A program made the position numbers and the translations under genes. From assembly GCF_014207905.1 (NCBI RefSeq), contig NZ_JACHLB010000001.1:694676-758675 (forward strand): a stretch of 64,000 bases of DNA, in the 5' to 3' direction. Under the pieces are notes generated by a model. The model was not told where the DNA came from. It was given only the letters and a program-made list of their open reading frames with translations, and made no database searches. The DNA comes from Flavobacterium notoginsengisoli (GTDB taxonomy: Bacteria; Bacteroidota; Bacteroidia; Flavobacteriales; Flavobacteriaceae). This document shows, piece by piece, positions 16,276 through 24,794 of this stretch (position 1 is the stretch's first letter; each line of letters begins with the position of its first letter).

Positions 16276-17289
16276 ATGAAGAAAAGAATATTTATTTTAT
16301 CAGCTGTCGTTTTATTTTTAGTTTCTTGTAAAAAATCAGAACCAGCAACTACAACTACGACAGAAACAAAACAAGCCGAAACAACTGTAAATGGTGATCC
16401 GTTACCAAGTTGGAATGATGGCGCTTTAAAAAAAGACATTATAGCTTATGTTGAAAAGGTAACCAAAGAAGGAAGTCCAGATTTTATTCCGGTAAATAAC
16501 AGAATTGCCACTTTTGATAATGATGGGACACTTTGGGCCGAAAAACCTTTAGTTCAGGAATTATTTGCTTTTTACCGAGTAAAAAAAATGGTTGAAGCCA
16601 ATCCTGCTTTAGCTCAAAAGCAACCTTTTAAAGCAGTATTAGAAAAAGATAAAAGCTATTTTGAAAAGGGTGGAGACAAAGCGCTTATCGAATTGGTAGC
16701 TTCTACTCATACCGGAATGTCTGAAGATGAATTTGAAACTTCGGTTACCGAATTTTTTAAAGATGCGAAAATTCCAGGAAAAGAAACAGCATTAAAAAAT
16801 ATACGCTATCAGCCGCAATTGGAATTGTTAAACTACTTGCGTGCCAACGGATTTAAAACATTTATTGTAACTGGAGGAACGATCGAAGTAGTTAGAGGCA
16901 TCTCTGAAGATTTTTATGGTATTCCGAAAGAACAAGTGGTTGGAACTTCATTTAAGTATAAATATGATCCTGCTAAAAATGTAGTGATGAGAGAACCGGC
17001 TTTGGATCTTTTTAATGATAAAGAAGCAAAACCTGTAGGCATACAACTTCATATCGGGCAACGTCCTGTTTTTGCCTGCGGAAATGAAGGCGCAGGAGGA
17101 GATCTTGCCATGCTGAAATATTCTCAAGGCAGTAAATATCCATCTTTTCAAATGCTGGTAAATCACAACGATTCGATTAGAGAATTTAATTATCAGGAAA
17201 AAGATAATTTATCACTTAGTACAGCAGCAAAAAACAAGTACCATGTCATCAATATGAAAGACGATTGGAAGAAAGTTTTTGCGGACTAA
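16276..17289 (+). CDS. HAD-superfamily phosphatase lipoprotein
   Basis: 337 aa. Lipoprotein signal with Cys18 (VLFLVSC) followed by a Thr-rich linker. The HAD motif I is FDNDGTLW with nucleophile Asp81 and Asp83 (DxDGT), motif II FIVTGGT near 198, and a later motif with GNEGAGGDLAML near 276. The cap region between motif I and II is helical. These features fit a periplasm-facing, membrane-anchored acid phosphatase or phosphoserine-phosphatase-like enzyme; substrate unknown. It follows the sulfatase by 59 nt. Confidence 0.85.
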   Translation: MKKRIFILSAVVLFLVSCKKSEPATTTTTETKQAETTVNGDPLPSWNDGALKKDIIAYVEKVTKEGSPDFIPVNNRIATFDNDGTLWAEKPLVQELFAFYRVKKMVEANPALAQKQPFKAVLEKDKSYFEKGGDKALIELVASTHTGMSEDEFETSVTEFFKDAKIPGKETALKNIRYQPQLELLNYLRANGFKTFIVTGGTIEVVRGISEDFYGIPKEQVVGTSFKYKYDPAKNVVMREPALDLFNDKEAKPVGIQLHIGQRPVFACGNEGAGGDLAMLKYSQGSKYPSFQMLVNHNDSIREFNYQEKDNLSLSTAAKNKYHVINMKDDWKKVFAD

Positions 17290-17360
17290 TGATCTAAAGG
17301 ATTGTTTGCAGATTGACGATTATAGATTTGAGTTGTTTTTAATCAATAAAATGAAGTCGT

Positions 17361-18164
17361 ATGAAATATTCTTTCCTCGTAATAATGCTGCTGTTATCAG
17401 TTCATTTTACAATTTCTGCACAAGAAGAAAAACCTGGAAACAGCGCGCAAGAGCTTGCAGATAAATTAGCGAACCCTGTAGCAAGTTTGATCAGTGTGCC
17501 GCTTCAGAATAATTTGAATTATGGAATTGGCCCTTATAATGGTGTAAAATACACTATTAATGTACAGCCAGTTATTCCCTTCAAATTAAGTGACAACTTA
17601 AATTTAATAAGCCGCTGGATTCTTCCTGTTGTAGATCAAAGAAATATTACAGGATTGAATACACACGAATTTGGTCTGAGTGATGCTACTGTTACGGCTT
17701 TTTTTGCTCCAAAAAGCGAAAAAATCATCTACGGAATTGGTCCCGCATTTTTAGTACCCACAGCAACAGACAAATTACTGGGAACAGAAAAATTTGGTGT
17801 TGGACCAAGTGTATTAGTAATGCATCAGGGAAAAGGTTTGTCGGTTGGTTTTATTGCCAATCAAATCTGGTCTGTTGCAGGAGCATCAGAACGTGCGGAT
17901 TTTAATAGCTTTTATACACAGATATTTATGTCTCATAGTTATAAAAGTGGTGCAAACTGGGGAGTCAACGCAGAAATTACCCAAAATTGGGAAGCCAATA
18001 CAACCTTAATTTCTCTCAATCCAATGATGGGAGGAATTACCAAATTTGGAGATCAGATTGTTCAATTTTCTGTACAGCCCTTAATTCCTATTGTCGGACA
18101 TCAAGCCATAAAACCAGATTGGGGATTAAGAGCGGTTGTTGCTTTTGTCTTTCCAGGATCTTAA
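17361..18164 (+). CDS. Outer-membrane beta-barrel-like exported protein
   Basis: 267 aa with a signal peptide (ending FTISAQ near 20). The mature part alternates hydrophobic and polar residues in strand-sized blocks, has many Gly and aromatic residues and ends in a hydrophobic strand (WGLRAVVAFVFPGS), as expected of a small outer-membrane barrel. The pattern (VQPVIPFKLSDNLNLISRWILPV, YGIGPAFLVPTATD) resembles the 'MetA-pathway of phenol degradation' putative transporter family. A role in uptake of a hydrophobic substrate is inference only. It lies between the phosphatase and the first DUF1254 gene (12 nt downstream). Confidence 0.7.
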   Translation: MKYSFLVIMLLLSVHFTISAQEEKPGNSAQELADKLANPVASLISVPLQNNLNYGIGPYNGVKYTINVQPVIPFKLSDNLNLISRWILPVVDQRNITGLNTHEFGLSDATVTAFFAPKSEKIIYGIGPAFLVPTATDKLLGTEKFGVGPSVLVMHQGKGLSVGFIANQIWSVAGASERADFNSFYTQIFMSHSYKSGANWGVNAEITQNWEANTTLISLNPMMGGITKFGDQIVQFSVQPLIPIVGHQAIKPDWGLRAVVAFVFPGS

Positions 18165-18176
18165 AAAAGTGAATTC

Positions 18177-19460
18177 ATGAAAAAAGTACTTTTTATTATC
18201 GTCATAAGTTTGTTTTTTATCAGTTGTAAAAAAGAAAAATCAACGGTAGAAGCTTCGCCTGCAGCAGCAGAAAGTAATTCATCTCCAACAGATCAAGATA
18301 TTATAGATGCTTATACTTATTTATATGGAAGATATCTTGTAATTCAGCAGGAAAATCATGATATAAATGTAGAAAAAGTTGGTTATAATAAGATCAAATA
18401 TAATCCGCTGGGATCAGCACAGTTTGTAAAATTAAATGTGCCTAAAATAGAAGGACGTTATTATACCGCACAAATATTAGATGGCTGGGGAGAAGTTATT
18501 GTAAATATCAATGAGCGTAATTTTCCGAAAACGCCTTATGGAAAATTTGCATTGGTTTTAAAAGGCTCAAATCCAACTATTCCTTCGGGTGCTGTTAAAA
18601 TTGAATTGCCATCTGAAAAAGCTAAAATGCTGGCAAGAGTTGAACTTAAAGGAACTTCGGCTACAGCCAAAAAACTTCAAGAGCAATTTACTTTTACTGT
18701 TCCAGATGGAATCAAAATCGCTCCACCAATAACAATTCCTGATTTTAGCCCAAAAGCGCCAATTGCAGGTGAAATATTTGATAAAGTAGAAGAAGTGCTG
18801 AATTCTTATCCTGATGTTATGCCAAAGGCAAAAGAATATCAAGAAAAAGCAATTATTGTTGGTGTTTATGCTAAAACAGATGAAAAGACAAAAGCACATG
18901 TTGATGAAGTTGTTAAAACAAAAGCAATACCTGCATTTTTAGCTGGAGCAAAAGGTTTTGGAACTCAAAAAGGAGGATGGTCTGTATCGTATGTTGCGGG
19001 AAAATTTGGCGATGATATTATGGCCAGAGATATTATTAATTATGGAGGTTTATGGGCAAATCAAATTGAGGAAGCCATTTATTTTGTTGGACTTACAGAC
19101 AGCAATAAAGAACTTTTAAGCGGAGATAAAGTCTACGAAATTAAATTCGCCAAAGACCAATTGCCAGATGCTTTTGTAAATGCATTTTGGTCTATTACTT
19201 TATACAGCGTTCCAGATTATAGAGTAGTCGATAATAAACTAAAAAGATATAATCTTAATAATGTTTCTGGACTAAAGAAAAACCCCGACGGTTCTCTGAG
19301 CATTTGGTTGGCATCTTCATTGCCTAAAAATGCTATTGAAAGCAATTGGTTGCCAACTCCGGCAGGAAAAGGTTTTGCTTTAACAATGAGAATGTATGTT
19401 TCTAAGAAACCAGTTCTTGATGGACAATGGTTTCCTGCACCAATTGAACAGATAAAATAA
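18177..19460 (+). CDS. DUF1254/DUF1214 lipoprotein, copy 1
   Basis: 427 aa, lipoprotein Cys17 (LFFISC). The N-terminal half (about 40-130) fits DUF1254 (DIIDAYTYLYGRYLVIQQENHD) and the C-terminal part (about 320-425) fits DUF1214 (FWSITLYSVPDY, then NWLPTP and a final RMYVSKKP block). The biochemical role of the family is unknown. It is the most divergent of three tandem paralogues here (also 19485 and 20985), all with lipoprotein signals, so the proteins probably work together at the membrane surface. Confidence 0.88.
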   Translation: MKKVLFIIVISLFFISCKKEKSTVEASPAAAESNSSPTDQDIIDAYTYLYGRYLVIQQENHDINVEKVGYNKIKYNPLGSAQFVKLNVPKIEGRYYTAQILDGWGEVIVNINERNFPKTPYGKFALVLKGSNPTIPSGAVKIELPSEKAKMLARVELKGTSATAKKLQEQFTFTVPDGIKIAPPITIPDFSPKAPIAGEIFDKVEEVLNSYPDVMPKAKEYQEKAIIVGVYAKTDEKTKAHVDEVVKTKAIPAFLAGAKGFGTQKGGWSVSYVAGKFGDDIMARDIINYGGLWANQIEEAIYFVGLTDSNKELLSGDKVYEIKFAKDQLPDAFVNAFWSITLYSVPDYRVVDNKLKRYNLNNVSGLKKNPDGSLSIWLASSLPKNAIESNWLPTPAGKGFALTMRMYVSKKPVLDGQWFPAPIEQIK

Positions 19461-19484
19461 TTCCCTATAAATAAAATCAGACTC

Positions 19485-20960
19485 ATGAAAAATCGATACT
19501 TATTTATTTCCGTCTTTTTTGCATTGATTCTTACGTATGGATGTAAAGAATCAACAATCAAAAATTCAGATACAGCAGAAACTGCTACACCATCTAGTTC
19601 TGATATAAAAATGGATGGAGATTTGCCTTCAAAAGAATCTATTTCGGCATTGTTTGACGAAATGGATTTACAACAGGCAACACAATCTTATTTATGGGGG
19701 CTTCCAATTGTGGCTTTCGCCGAATGGCAGCAACAACATTATAAAACATTCAATGCCACAAGCAATGATCTTGTATTGTATAACACTTATCATGACAGAT
19801 TAGGAATTTTAACGGCAAACGCCACAACTCCCTATGTCATGTCATTTATAGATTTAAAGGCAAATGGCCCAACTGTTATCGAAATGCCCGCTGGAAAAAC
19901 TGCCGGAGGACTTGGTGATTTCTGGCAGAGAGAACAAGCCACAATTGGCGAAATGGGCCCTGATAAAGGAAAAGGCGGAAAATATGTTCTAGTACCGCCA
20001 ACTTTAAAAGATTTTAAAGCAGATGGATATTATATAATTCCATGTGCTACAGTAAATATGTTTTTTGGATTTAGAACATTAGACCCAGATCCAAAAGTAA
20101 CAGAAGAATTGGTAAAAAAAGTAAAAATATATCCTTACGCCCAAAGAGCAAATCCGACTCCAACTAAAATAGTAAGCCCGCCTGCTGATAAAAATTGGTA
20201 CGGAATCCAACCGTCGGGAATTAAATATTGGGAACGTCTTCATGCTATTTTGCAAGATGAGCCGGTTGAAGACCGTGACCGTTTTTTTATGGCTTGGCTA
20301 AAAAATTTGGGTATTGAAAAAGGAAAACCTTTTGCTCCAGACGAACGTCAAAAAAAGATTTTAATCGAAGCTGCCAAAAAAGGAGAACAAATGGCAATTG
20401 CTAATTCTTTTAGTAAGCGTTTTGCAGATGTAAAACATTGGCCAGATAAAAAATGGGATTATGTTATGATTCTTTCAGATCCTTCGCAAAGGACAGCCAA
20501 TTATGATGAGTTTTTCGAAAGATCATCTTATTTCTATGAAGCGGTTACTTACTCAAAAGCGATGATGACCAAAATACCAAACGTAGGCCAAGCTTATTTA
20601 GGCGCTTATTTTGATAATAATGGAAATTGGTTAGACGGTGCTAAAAACTATACTTTAAATATTCCGGCAAATCCGCCTGCGGTTAATTTCTGGTCAATTA
20701 CGATTTATGATTCTGCAACACGTTGTTTGATTGATAATCCGCAGAAAAATGCTGATTTGTCTTCTCGTAAAGACTTAATCAAAAATAGCGATGGTTCGGT
20801 CGATTTGTATTTCGGACCAAAAGCTCCAGCGGGAAAAGAGAAAAACTGGGTGCAGACTTTACCAGGAAAACACTGGTTTACTTATATGCGTTTCTACGGT
20901 CCAACGGCTGCTTATTTTGATAAAAGCTGGAAAATGGATGATATCAAAGAAGTGAAATAG
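19485..20960 (+). CDS. DUF1254/DUF1214 lipoprotein, copy 2
   Basis: 491 aa, lipoprotein Cys20 (LILTYGC). DUF1254 part starts near 66 (ATQSYLWGLPIVAFAEWQQQH) and includes NTYHDRLGILTANATTPYVMSFIDL; DUF1214 closes the protein (FWSITIYDSATRCLIDNP, DGSVDLYFGPKAP, KNWVQTLPGKHWFTYMRFYGP). This is the fullest match to the family consensus among the three. It starts 24 nt after copy 1 and is followed after 24 nt by copy 3, so the three are one transcription unit. Confidence 0.92.
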   Translation: MKNRYLFISVFFALILTYGCKESTIKNSDTAETATPSSSDIKMDGDLPSKESISALFDEMDLQQATQSYLWGLPIVAFAEWQQQHYKTFNATSNDLVLYNTYHDRLGILTANATTPYVMSFIDLKANGPTVIEMPAGKTAGGLGDFWQREQATIGEMGPDKGKGGKYVLVPPTLKDFKADGYYIIPCATVNMFFGFRTLDPDPKVTEELVKKVKIYPYAQRANPTPTKIVSPPADKNWYGIQPSGIKYWERLHAILQDEPVEDRDRFFMAWLKNLGIEKGKPFAPDERQKKILIEAAKKGEQMAIANSFSKRFADVKHWPDKKWDYVMILSDPSQRTANYDEFFERSSYFYEAVTYSKAMMTKIPNVGQAYLGAYFDNNGNWLDGAKNYTLNIPANPPAVNFWSITIYDSATRCLIDNPQKNADLSSRKDLIKNSDGSVDLYFGPKAPAGKEKNWVQTLPGKHWFTYMRFYGPTAAYFDKSWKMDDIKEVK

Positions 20961-20984
20961 AAAGATCATTTAAAATCAATTAAG

Positions 20985-22388
20985 ATGAAAAAATTACTTT
21001 TTTTAGCATTAGTTTTTGTAGCTATTTTTTCTTGTAAAAAGAAAGAAACCGAAGATATAAAAGTAACCACAACAACTTCGATTACACAATATCCAGATTC
21101 AGCCAAAGCAATTGCAAAAGAAGCTTGGACTTATGCTTTTTCGATGGCAATGAATTATCGAACAATGCATTTGTATGCCTTAGATAAAACCTATTCTGAT
21201 TATGCGGGAGGGTTTAATAAGTTTAGACATTATGATAAAATTTTTACAGCAGCAGATACAGCAGTAGTTACACCAAATAATGATACACCTTATTCCTGGG
21301 CAACTTTAAATCTTAAAGATGAACCTGTCGTTTTGGAAGTGCCAGCAATTAAAGATCGATATTACTCTTTTCAGTTTGTTGATTTGTACACCTATAATTT
21401 TGCGTACATCGGAAGCCGTACAACTGGAGATAAAGCTGGAAAATATTTAATTGCAGGACCAGACTGGAAAGGCGAAAAGCCAGCAGGAATCATGGAGGTA
21501 ATTCAGTCTGAAACCTATTTGGTAACATTGTTAGGACGTACCGAACTAAAAATGGCTTCGGGAGATATTGAAAACGTAAAAAAAATACAAGCACAGTATA
21601 AACTGATGCCGTTTCATGAGTTTACAAAGACAGCAGCACCTCCACACAAAGATTTTGCACTGCCTTTCGCCGGTTTTGATCGTGCAGATTTAGGTTCTTC
21701 AAAGTTCATCGGATTAACCAATAATCTACTTCAATATACTTCTCCAAATCCTGTAGAGAAAGATTTGCTGGCAAAATTTGCGAGAATTGGAATTGTTTCT
21801 GGGAAAGAGTTTGACCCCAAAAGTTATACTCCGGAAGTCTTAAAAGCAATTGACGAGGGAGTTCAGGAAGCAAGCAAAGAACTCGAAGATGGTGCAAATA
21901 AACTGACCAATGCAACCTTTTTGTTTGGAACAAGACAAGATCTTAACGGAAATTATACCAACAGAGCTCTTGGCGCGGCAGCAGGGTTGTTTGGTAATAC
22001 TAAAGAAGAAGCCATTTATATTGGGACAAGAACAGATAAGGACAAAAACATTCTTTCTGGGCAGAATAAATACATTATTCGTTTCCCAAAAGGGCAAACG
22101 CCTCCGGCTCAATATTTTTGGAGTATTACGTTGTATAATCTTCCATCACGTTATTTGGTTGAAAATCCAATTAACAGATACTCAATTGGAGACCGAACAT
22201 CAGGATTGAAATACGAACCAAATGGAGATCTGATTATTTATATTCAAAATGAAGCTCCTAAAGGAAAAGAGTCCAATTGGCTTCCGGCTCCAAAAGAAGC
22301 ATTTTATTATTTAATTAGGGTTTATGGTCCTAAAGAGTCTTTGATAAGTGGCGCATGGAAAGCACCACAACCAGAACTTGTGAAGTAA
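20985..22388 (+). CDS. DUF1254/DUF1214 lipoprotein, copy 3
   Basis: 467 aa, lipoprotein Cys17 (VAIFSC). DUF1254 features: AKEAWTYAFSMAMNYRTMH near 45 and VTPNNDTPYSWATLNL near 94, the typical conserved N-D-T stretch of the family. DUF1214 features: FWSITLYNLPSRYLVENP near 374 and NWLPAPKEAFYYLIRVYGP near the end. Only 11 nt separate it from the DUF2252 gene. Confidence 0.92.
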   Translation: MKKLLFLALVFVAIFSCKKKETEDIKVTTTTSITQYPDSAKAIAKEAWTYAFSMAMNYRTMHLYALDKTYSDYAGGFNKFRHYDKIFTAADTAVVTPNNDTPYSWATLNLKDEPVVLEVPAIKDRYYSFQFVDLYTYNFAYIGSRTTGDKAGKYLIAGPDWKGEKPAGIMEVIQSETYLVTLLGRTELKMASGDIENVKKIQAQYKLMPFHEFTKTAAPPHKDFALPFAGFDRADLGSSKFIGLTNNLLQYTSPNPVEKDLLAKFARIGIVSGKEFDPKSYTPEVLKAIDEGVQEASKELEDGANKLTNATFLFGTRQDLNGNYTNRALGAAAGLFGNTKEEAIYIGTRTDKDKNILSGQNKYIIRFPKGQTPPAQYFWSITLYNLPSRYLVENPINRYSIGDRTSGLKYEPNGDLIIYIQNEAPKGKESNWLPAPKEAFYYLIRVYGPKESLISGAWKAPQPELVK

Positions 22389-22399
22389 AGTCGCTACAG

Positions 22400-23800
22400 A
22401 TGTCCGAAAAAACAGCAAATAGTACCGATAATTTTTTTGATCCATTAGCATCAAAAGCAGAACGTTACGACAAAGGCGCAGCGATCAGAAAAACAGTGCC
22501 TCGTTCTTCACATCAGGAATGGACGGCGCCAGAAGATCGAGAAGACCCAATTGCTGTTTTAATTAAAACAAGTATCGGACGAATTGAAGATTTACTTCCA
22601 ATTCGATACAGAAGAATGATCGAGTCGCCTTTTGCATTTTATAGAGGTGCTGCAGCGATTATGGCCGCAGATTTAGCCAAGACTCCCAATACGGGAATGC
22701 AATTACAGCTTTGCGGAGATTGTCATCTAATGAATTTCGGCGGATTTGCAACTCCAGAACGTAAACTGGTTTTTGATATCAATGATTTTGATGAAACTTT
22801 TCATGGCCCTTGGGAATGGGATGTAAAAAGGCTCGCCGTAAGTTTTGCCATTGCTGGAAAATGGAGAAAATTTTCCAATAAAGATTGTAAAGAATTTGCC
22901 TGGCATGTAGCAGATAGTTACAAAAGACATATGCTGGAATACAGTAAATTATCGGCACTTCAAATTTGGTATGCAGATCTTGATCTGGCTCAGCTTATTG
23001 AATTAGGTAAAGATGAAGAATTAAAAGAGTTTCAGCAGAAGCGAATAAAAAAAGCAGCAGAATCTACAGCTCATGAAAAAGAGTTTGCAAAAATGACCTA
23101 TCTCGATGGAGTTCGGGCAAAGATAAAAGATGATCCACCATTGATTTATCATCCGTCAGGGACCGATGAAAATTATACGTTAAGAGAAGCCAAGCTTATT
23201 CATAAGCGATATGTAGAATCGCTTCCAGAAGATAAGCAAGTTTTGCTAAGCCGTTACACTATGCACGATTTTGCTATAAAAGTTGTAGGTGTAGGAAGTG
23301 TCGGAACGCTTTGCGGTATAAGTTTATTGATGTCGGCAACGGGAGAACCTATTTTTTTACAATTTAAAGAAGCCAGACAAAGCGTTTTGGAACCGAATGT
23401 AAAAAACAAACCAAAATACAGTCATCAAGGCGAGCGTATTGTAATGGGACAAAAGTTAATGCAGTCGGCTTCGGATATGTTTTTAGGATGGACTAACGAT
23501 GATAGGGGAAGATATTTTTATATCCGTCAGCTTCGTGATGCTAAGATAAAACCTGTCATCGAAATCATGAAAGTAGAAAACATGGCAGATTATGCCAAAG
23601 CCTGTGGTTGGGCGCTTGCACGGGCTCATGCGCGATCTGGAGATCCGTCGATGCTGTCAGGTTATATTGGGAATAATAATGAATTTGCAAATGCAATCTC
23701 AAAATTCTCAATTTCCTATGCACACCAAAATGAACTCGATTATAATAAAATGGTCGAGGCTGTAAAAGAAGGAAGATTGCCTATTTCGGCAGAAATATAA
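22400..23800 (+). CDS. DUF2252 family protein
   Basis: 466 aa from ATG 22400. An in-frame ATG at 22355 would overlap the upstream gene by 34 nt and add 15 residues not expected for the family, so 22400 is preferred. Family hallmarks: RYRRMIESPFAFYRGAAAIMAADL (near 70-93), LCGDCHLMNFGGFATPERKLVFDINDFDET (near 100-130) and PWEWDVKRLAVS. The GDxHxxNFG and FDxNDFDE motifs recall the catalytic and metal sites of kinase-like (aminoglycoside-phosphotransferase-like) folds, but no substrate is known. No signal peptide, so cytoplasmic, unlike its lipoprotein neighbours. Last gene of the tight run that begins with the sulfatase. Confidence 0.9.
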   Translation: MSEKTANSTDNFFDPLASKAERYDKGAAIRKTVPRSSHQEWTAPEDREDPIAVLIKTSIGRIEDLLPIRYRRMIESPFAFYRGAAAIMAADLAKTPNTGMQLQLCGDCHLMNFGGFATPERKLVFDINDFDETFHGPWEWDVKRLAVSFAIAGKWRKFSNKDCKEFAWHVADSYKRHMLEYSKLSALQIWYADLDLAQLIELGKDEELKEFQQKRIKKAAESTAHEKEFAKMTYLDGVRAKIKDDPPLIYHPSGTDENYTLREAKLIHKRYVESLPEDKQVLLSRYTMHDFAIKVVGVGSVGTLCGISLLMSATGEPIFLQFKEARQSVLEPNVKNKPKYSHQGERIVMGQKLMQSASDMFLGWTNDDRGRYFYIRQLRDAKIKPVIEIMKVENMADYAKACGWALARAHARSGDPSMLSGYIGNNNEFANAISKFSISYAHQNELDYNKMVEAVKEGRLPISAEI

Positions 23801-23821
23801 TTTTTGAGGAATTAAAAGAGG

Positions 23822-23845
23822 TGCAAGACGTTCTGTAGTCTTGCA
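23822..23845 (+). other. Stem-loop after the DUF2252 gene
   Basis: TGCAAGAC (23822-23829) pairs perfectly with GTCTTGCA (23838-23845). There is no T run, so terminator function is uncertain. Confidence 0.4.
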
Positions 23846-23918
23846 AGGTAAATAACAAGTACAAGTCTTGAGAGTGTTGAAGAGCAAAAAAAAGCTAAGT
23901 AAGATTTTATTTGTTTAA

Positions 23919-23950
23919 TTGTGTTAATTAAATAAAATCGTTTATCTTTG
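23919..23950 (+). promoter_or_regulatory. Promoter upstream of the DUF4136 gene
   Basis: TTG (23919-23921), 21-nt spacer, TATCTTTG (23943-23950). Predicted 5' leader of about 135 nt before ATG 24092. Confidence 0.6.
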
Positions 23951-24091
23951 ATAATGACTTAATTTACTGTTTGTTAGTTGATTATAATCATTAAACAATT
24001 GTTAATTTAGTTTTCGCCCTTCATCCAAGATTTTTTAGATTTTAATACATTCGAGTTTAACTGATTTAATTATTAATTTAAATTTTAAAAG

Positions 24092-24670
24092 ATGAATATT
24101 AAAAGAACAAATCTTCGCATAATCCCAATGTTGTTTTTGGGTTTAATTTACAGTTGTTCCCCATCTGTAAAAGTAACAAGTGATTATGATCATGCAGCAA
24201 ATTTCGGTGAGTACAAAACTTTTGCGGTTTACGATTTAAAAGCGCAAGAAGGTCAAGTTAATCAGTTGAATGTTGATCGTGTAACAAAAGCAATTAAGAA
24301 CGAAATGTTGGCAAAAGGTTTTACAGAATCTGATAATCCAGACTTAAAAGTAAATGCCGTTTCGATCTTAAAAAACAAAACTTCGGTTAGTTCCAATACC
24401 AATTTTTACGGTTACGGAGGAATGTATCGCCCTTACGGATATTGGGGTGGAGGCGCTATGATGGGTGGTGCCAATACAACATTTAACACCTACGATTATG
24501 TAGACGGTTCGCTTATAATTGATATCGTATCTACAAAAACAGACAAATTGCTTTGGCAAGGAGTCGGAAACTCCGAAATTGACAGTAAACCAGATAATCC
24601 TGAAGAATTTATCAATGGAGCAATAAAGAAAATATTAGCCAATTTTCCTCCAGGATCAGAAAAGAAATAA
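24092..24670 (+). CDS. DUF4136 lipoprotein
   Basis: 192 aa, lipoprotein Cys22 (LGLIYSC). The DUF4136 domain covers the rest: it opens VTSDYDHAANFGEYKTFAVYD and has the middle block VDRVTKAIKNEMLAKGFTES with conserved aspartates, then a Gly/Tyr/Met-rich loop (about 108-128) and the closing strand DGSLIIDIVSTKTDKLLWQGVGNSEID. Role unknown; relatives are small outer-membrane lipoproteins. It has its own promoter and a good terminator and is therefore a separate unit. Confidence 0.88.
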   Translation: MNIKRTNLRIIPMLFLGLIYSCSPSVKVTSDYDHAANFGEYKTFAVYDLKAQEGQVNQLNVDRVTKAIKNEMLAKGFTESDNPDLKVNAVSILKNKTSVSSNTNFYGYGGMYRPYGYWGGGAMMGGANTTFNTYDYVDGSLIIDIVSTKTDKLLWQGVGNSEIDSKPDNPEEFINGAIKKILANFPPGSEKK

Positions 24671-24686
24671 TCTGATTGCGATACAG

Positions 24687-24729
24687 ACAAATGTGCTTGG
24701 TCTAATCAGCCTATAAGCACATTTGTTTT
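24687..24729 (+). terminator. Intrinsic terminator of the DUF4136 gene
   Basis: ACAAATGTGCTT (24687-24698) pairs perfectly with AAGCACATTTGT (24715-24726), followed by TTTTC. Confidence 0.8.
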
Positions 24730-24794
24730 CTAAACGAAAGCCCCCTTTCGAAGCACTTTTTAGAAAGTATACAAACAAATTAAGCTAAAAAAAC

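Noticed and set aside
18567-18899. 110-codon minus-strand frame
   Set aside because: Antisense to DUF1254 copy 1 and rich in Phe, Cys and Asn as expected for an antisense shadow.
22355-22399. Earlier start for the DUF2252 gene
   Set aside because: Overlaps the end of DUF1254 copy 3 by 34 nt; the ATG at 22400 gives normal 11-nt spacing.
23919-24091. Riboswitch in the long leader of the DUF4136 gene
   Set aside because: The leader is AT-rich without a conserved aptamer-like fold or terminator that could be recognised.
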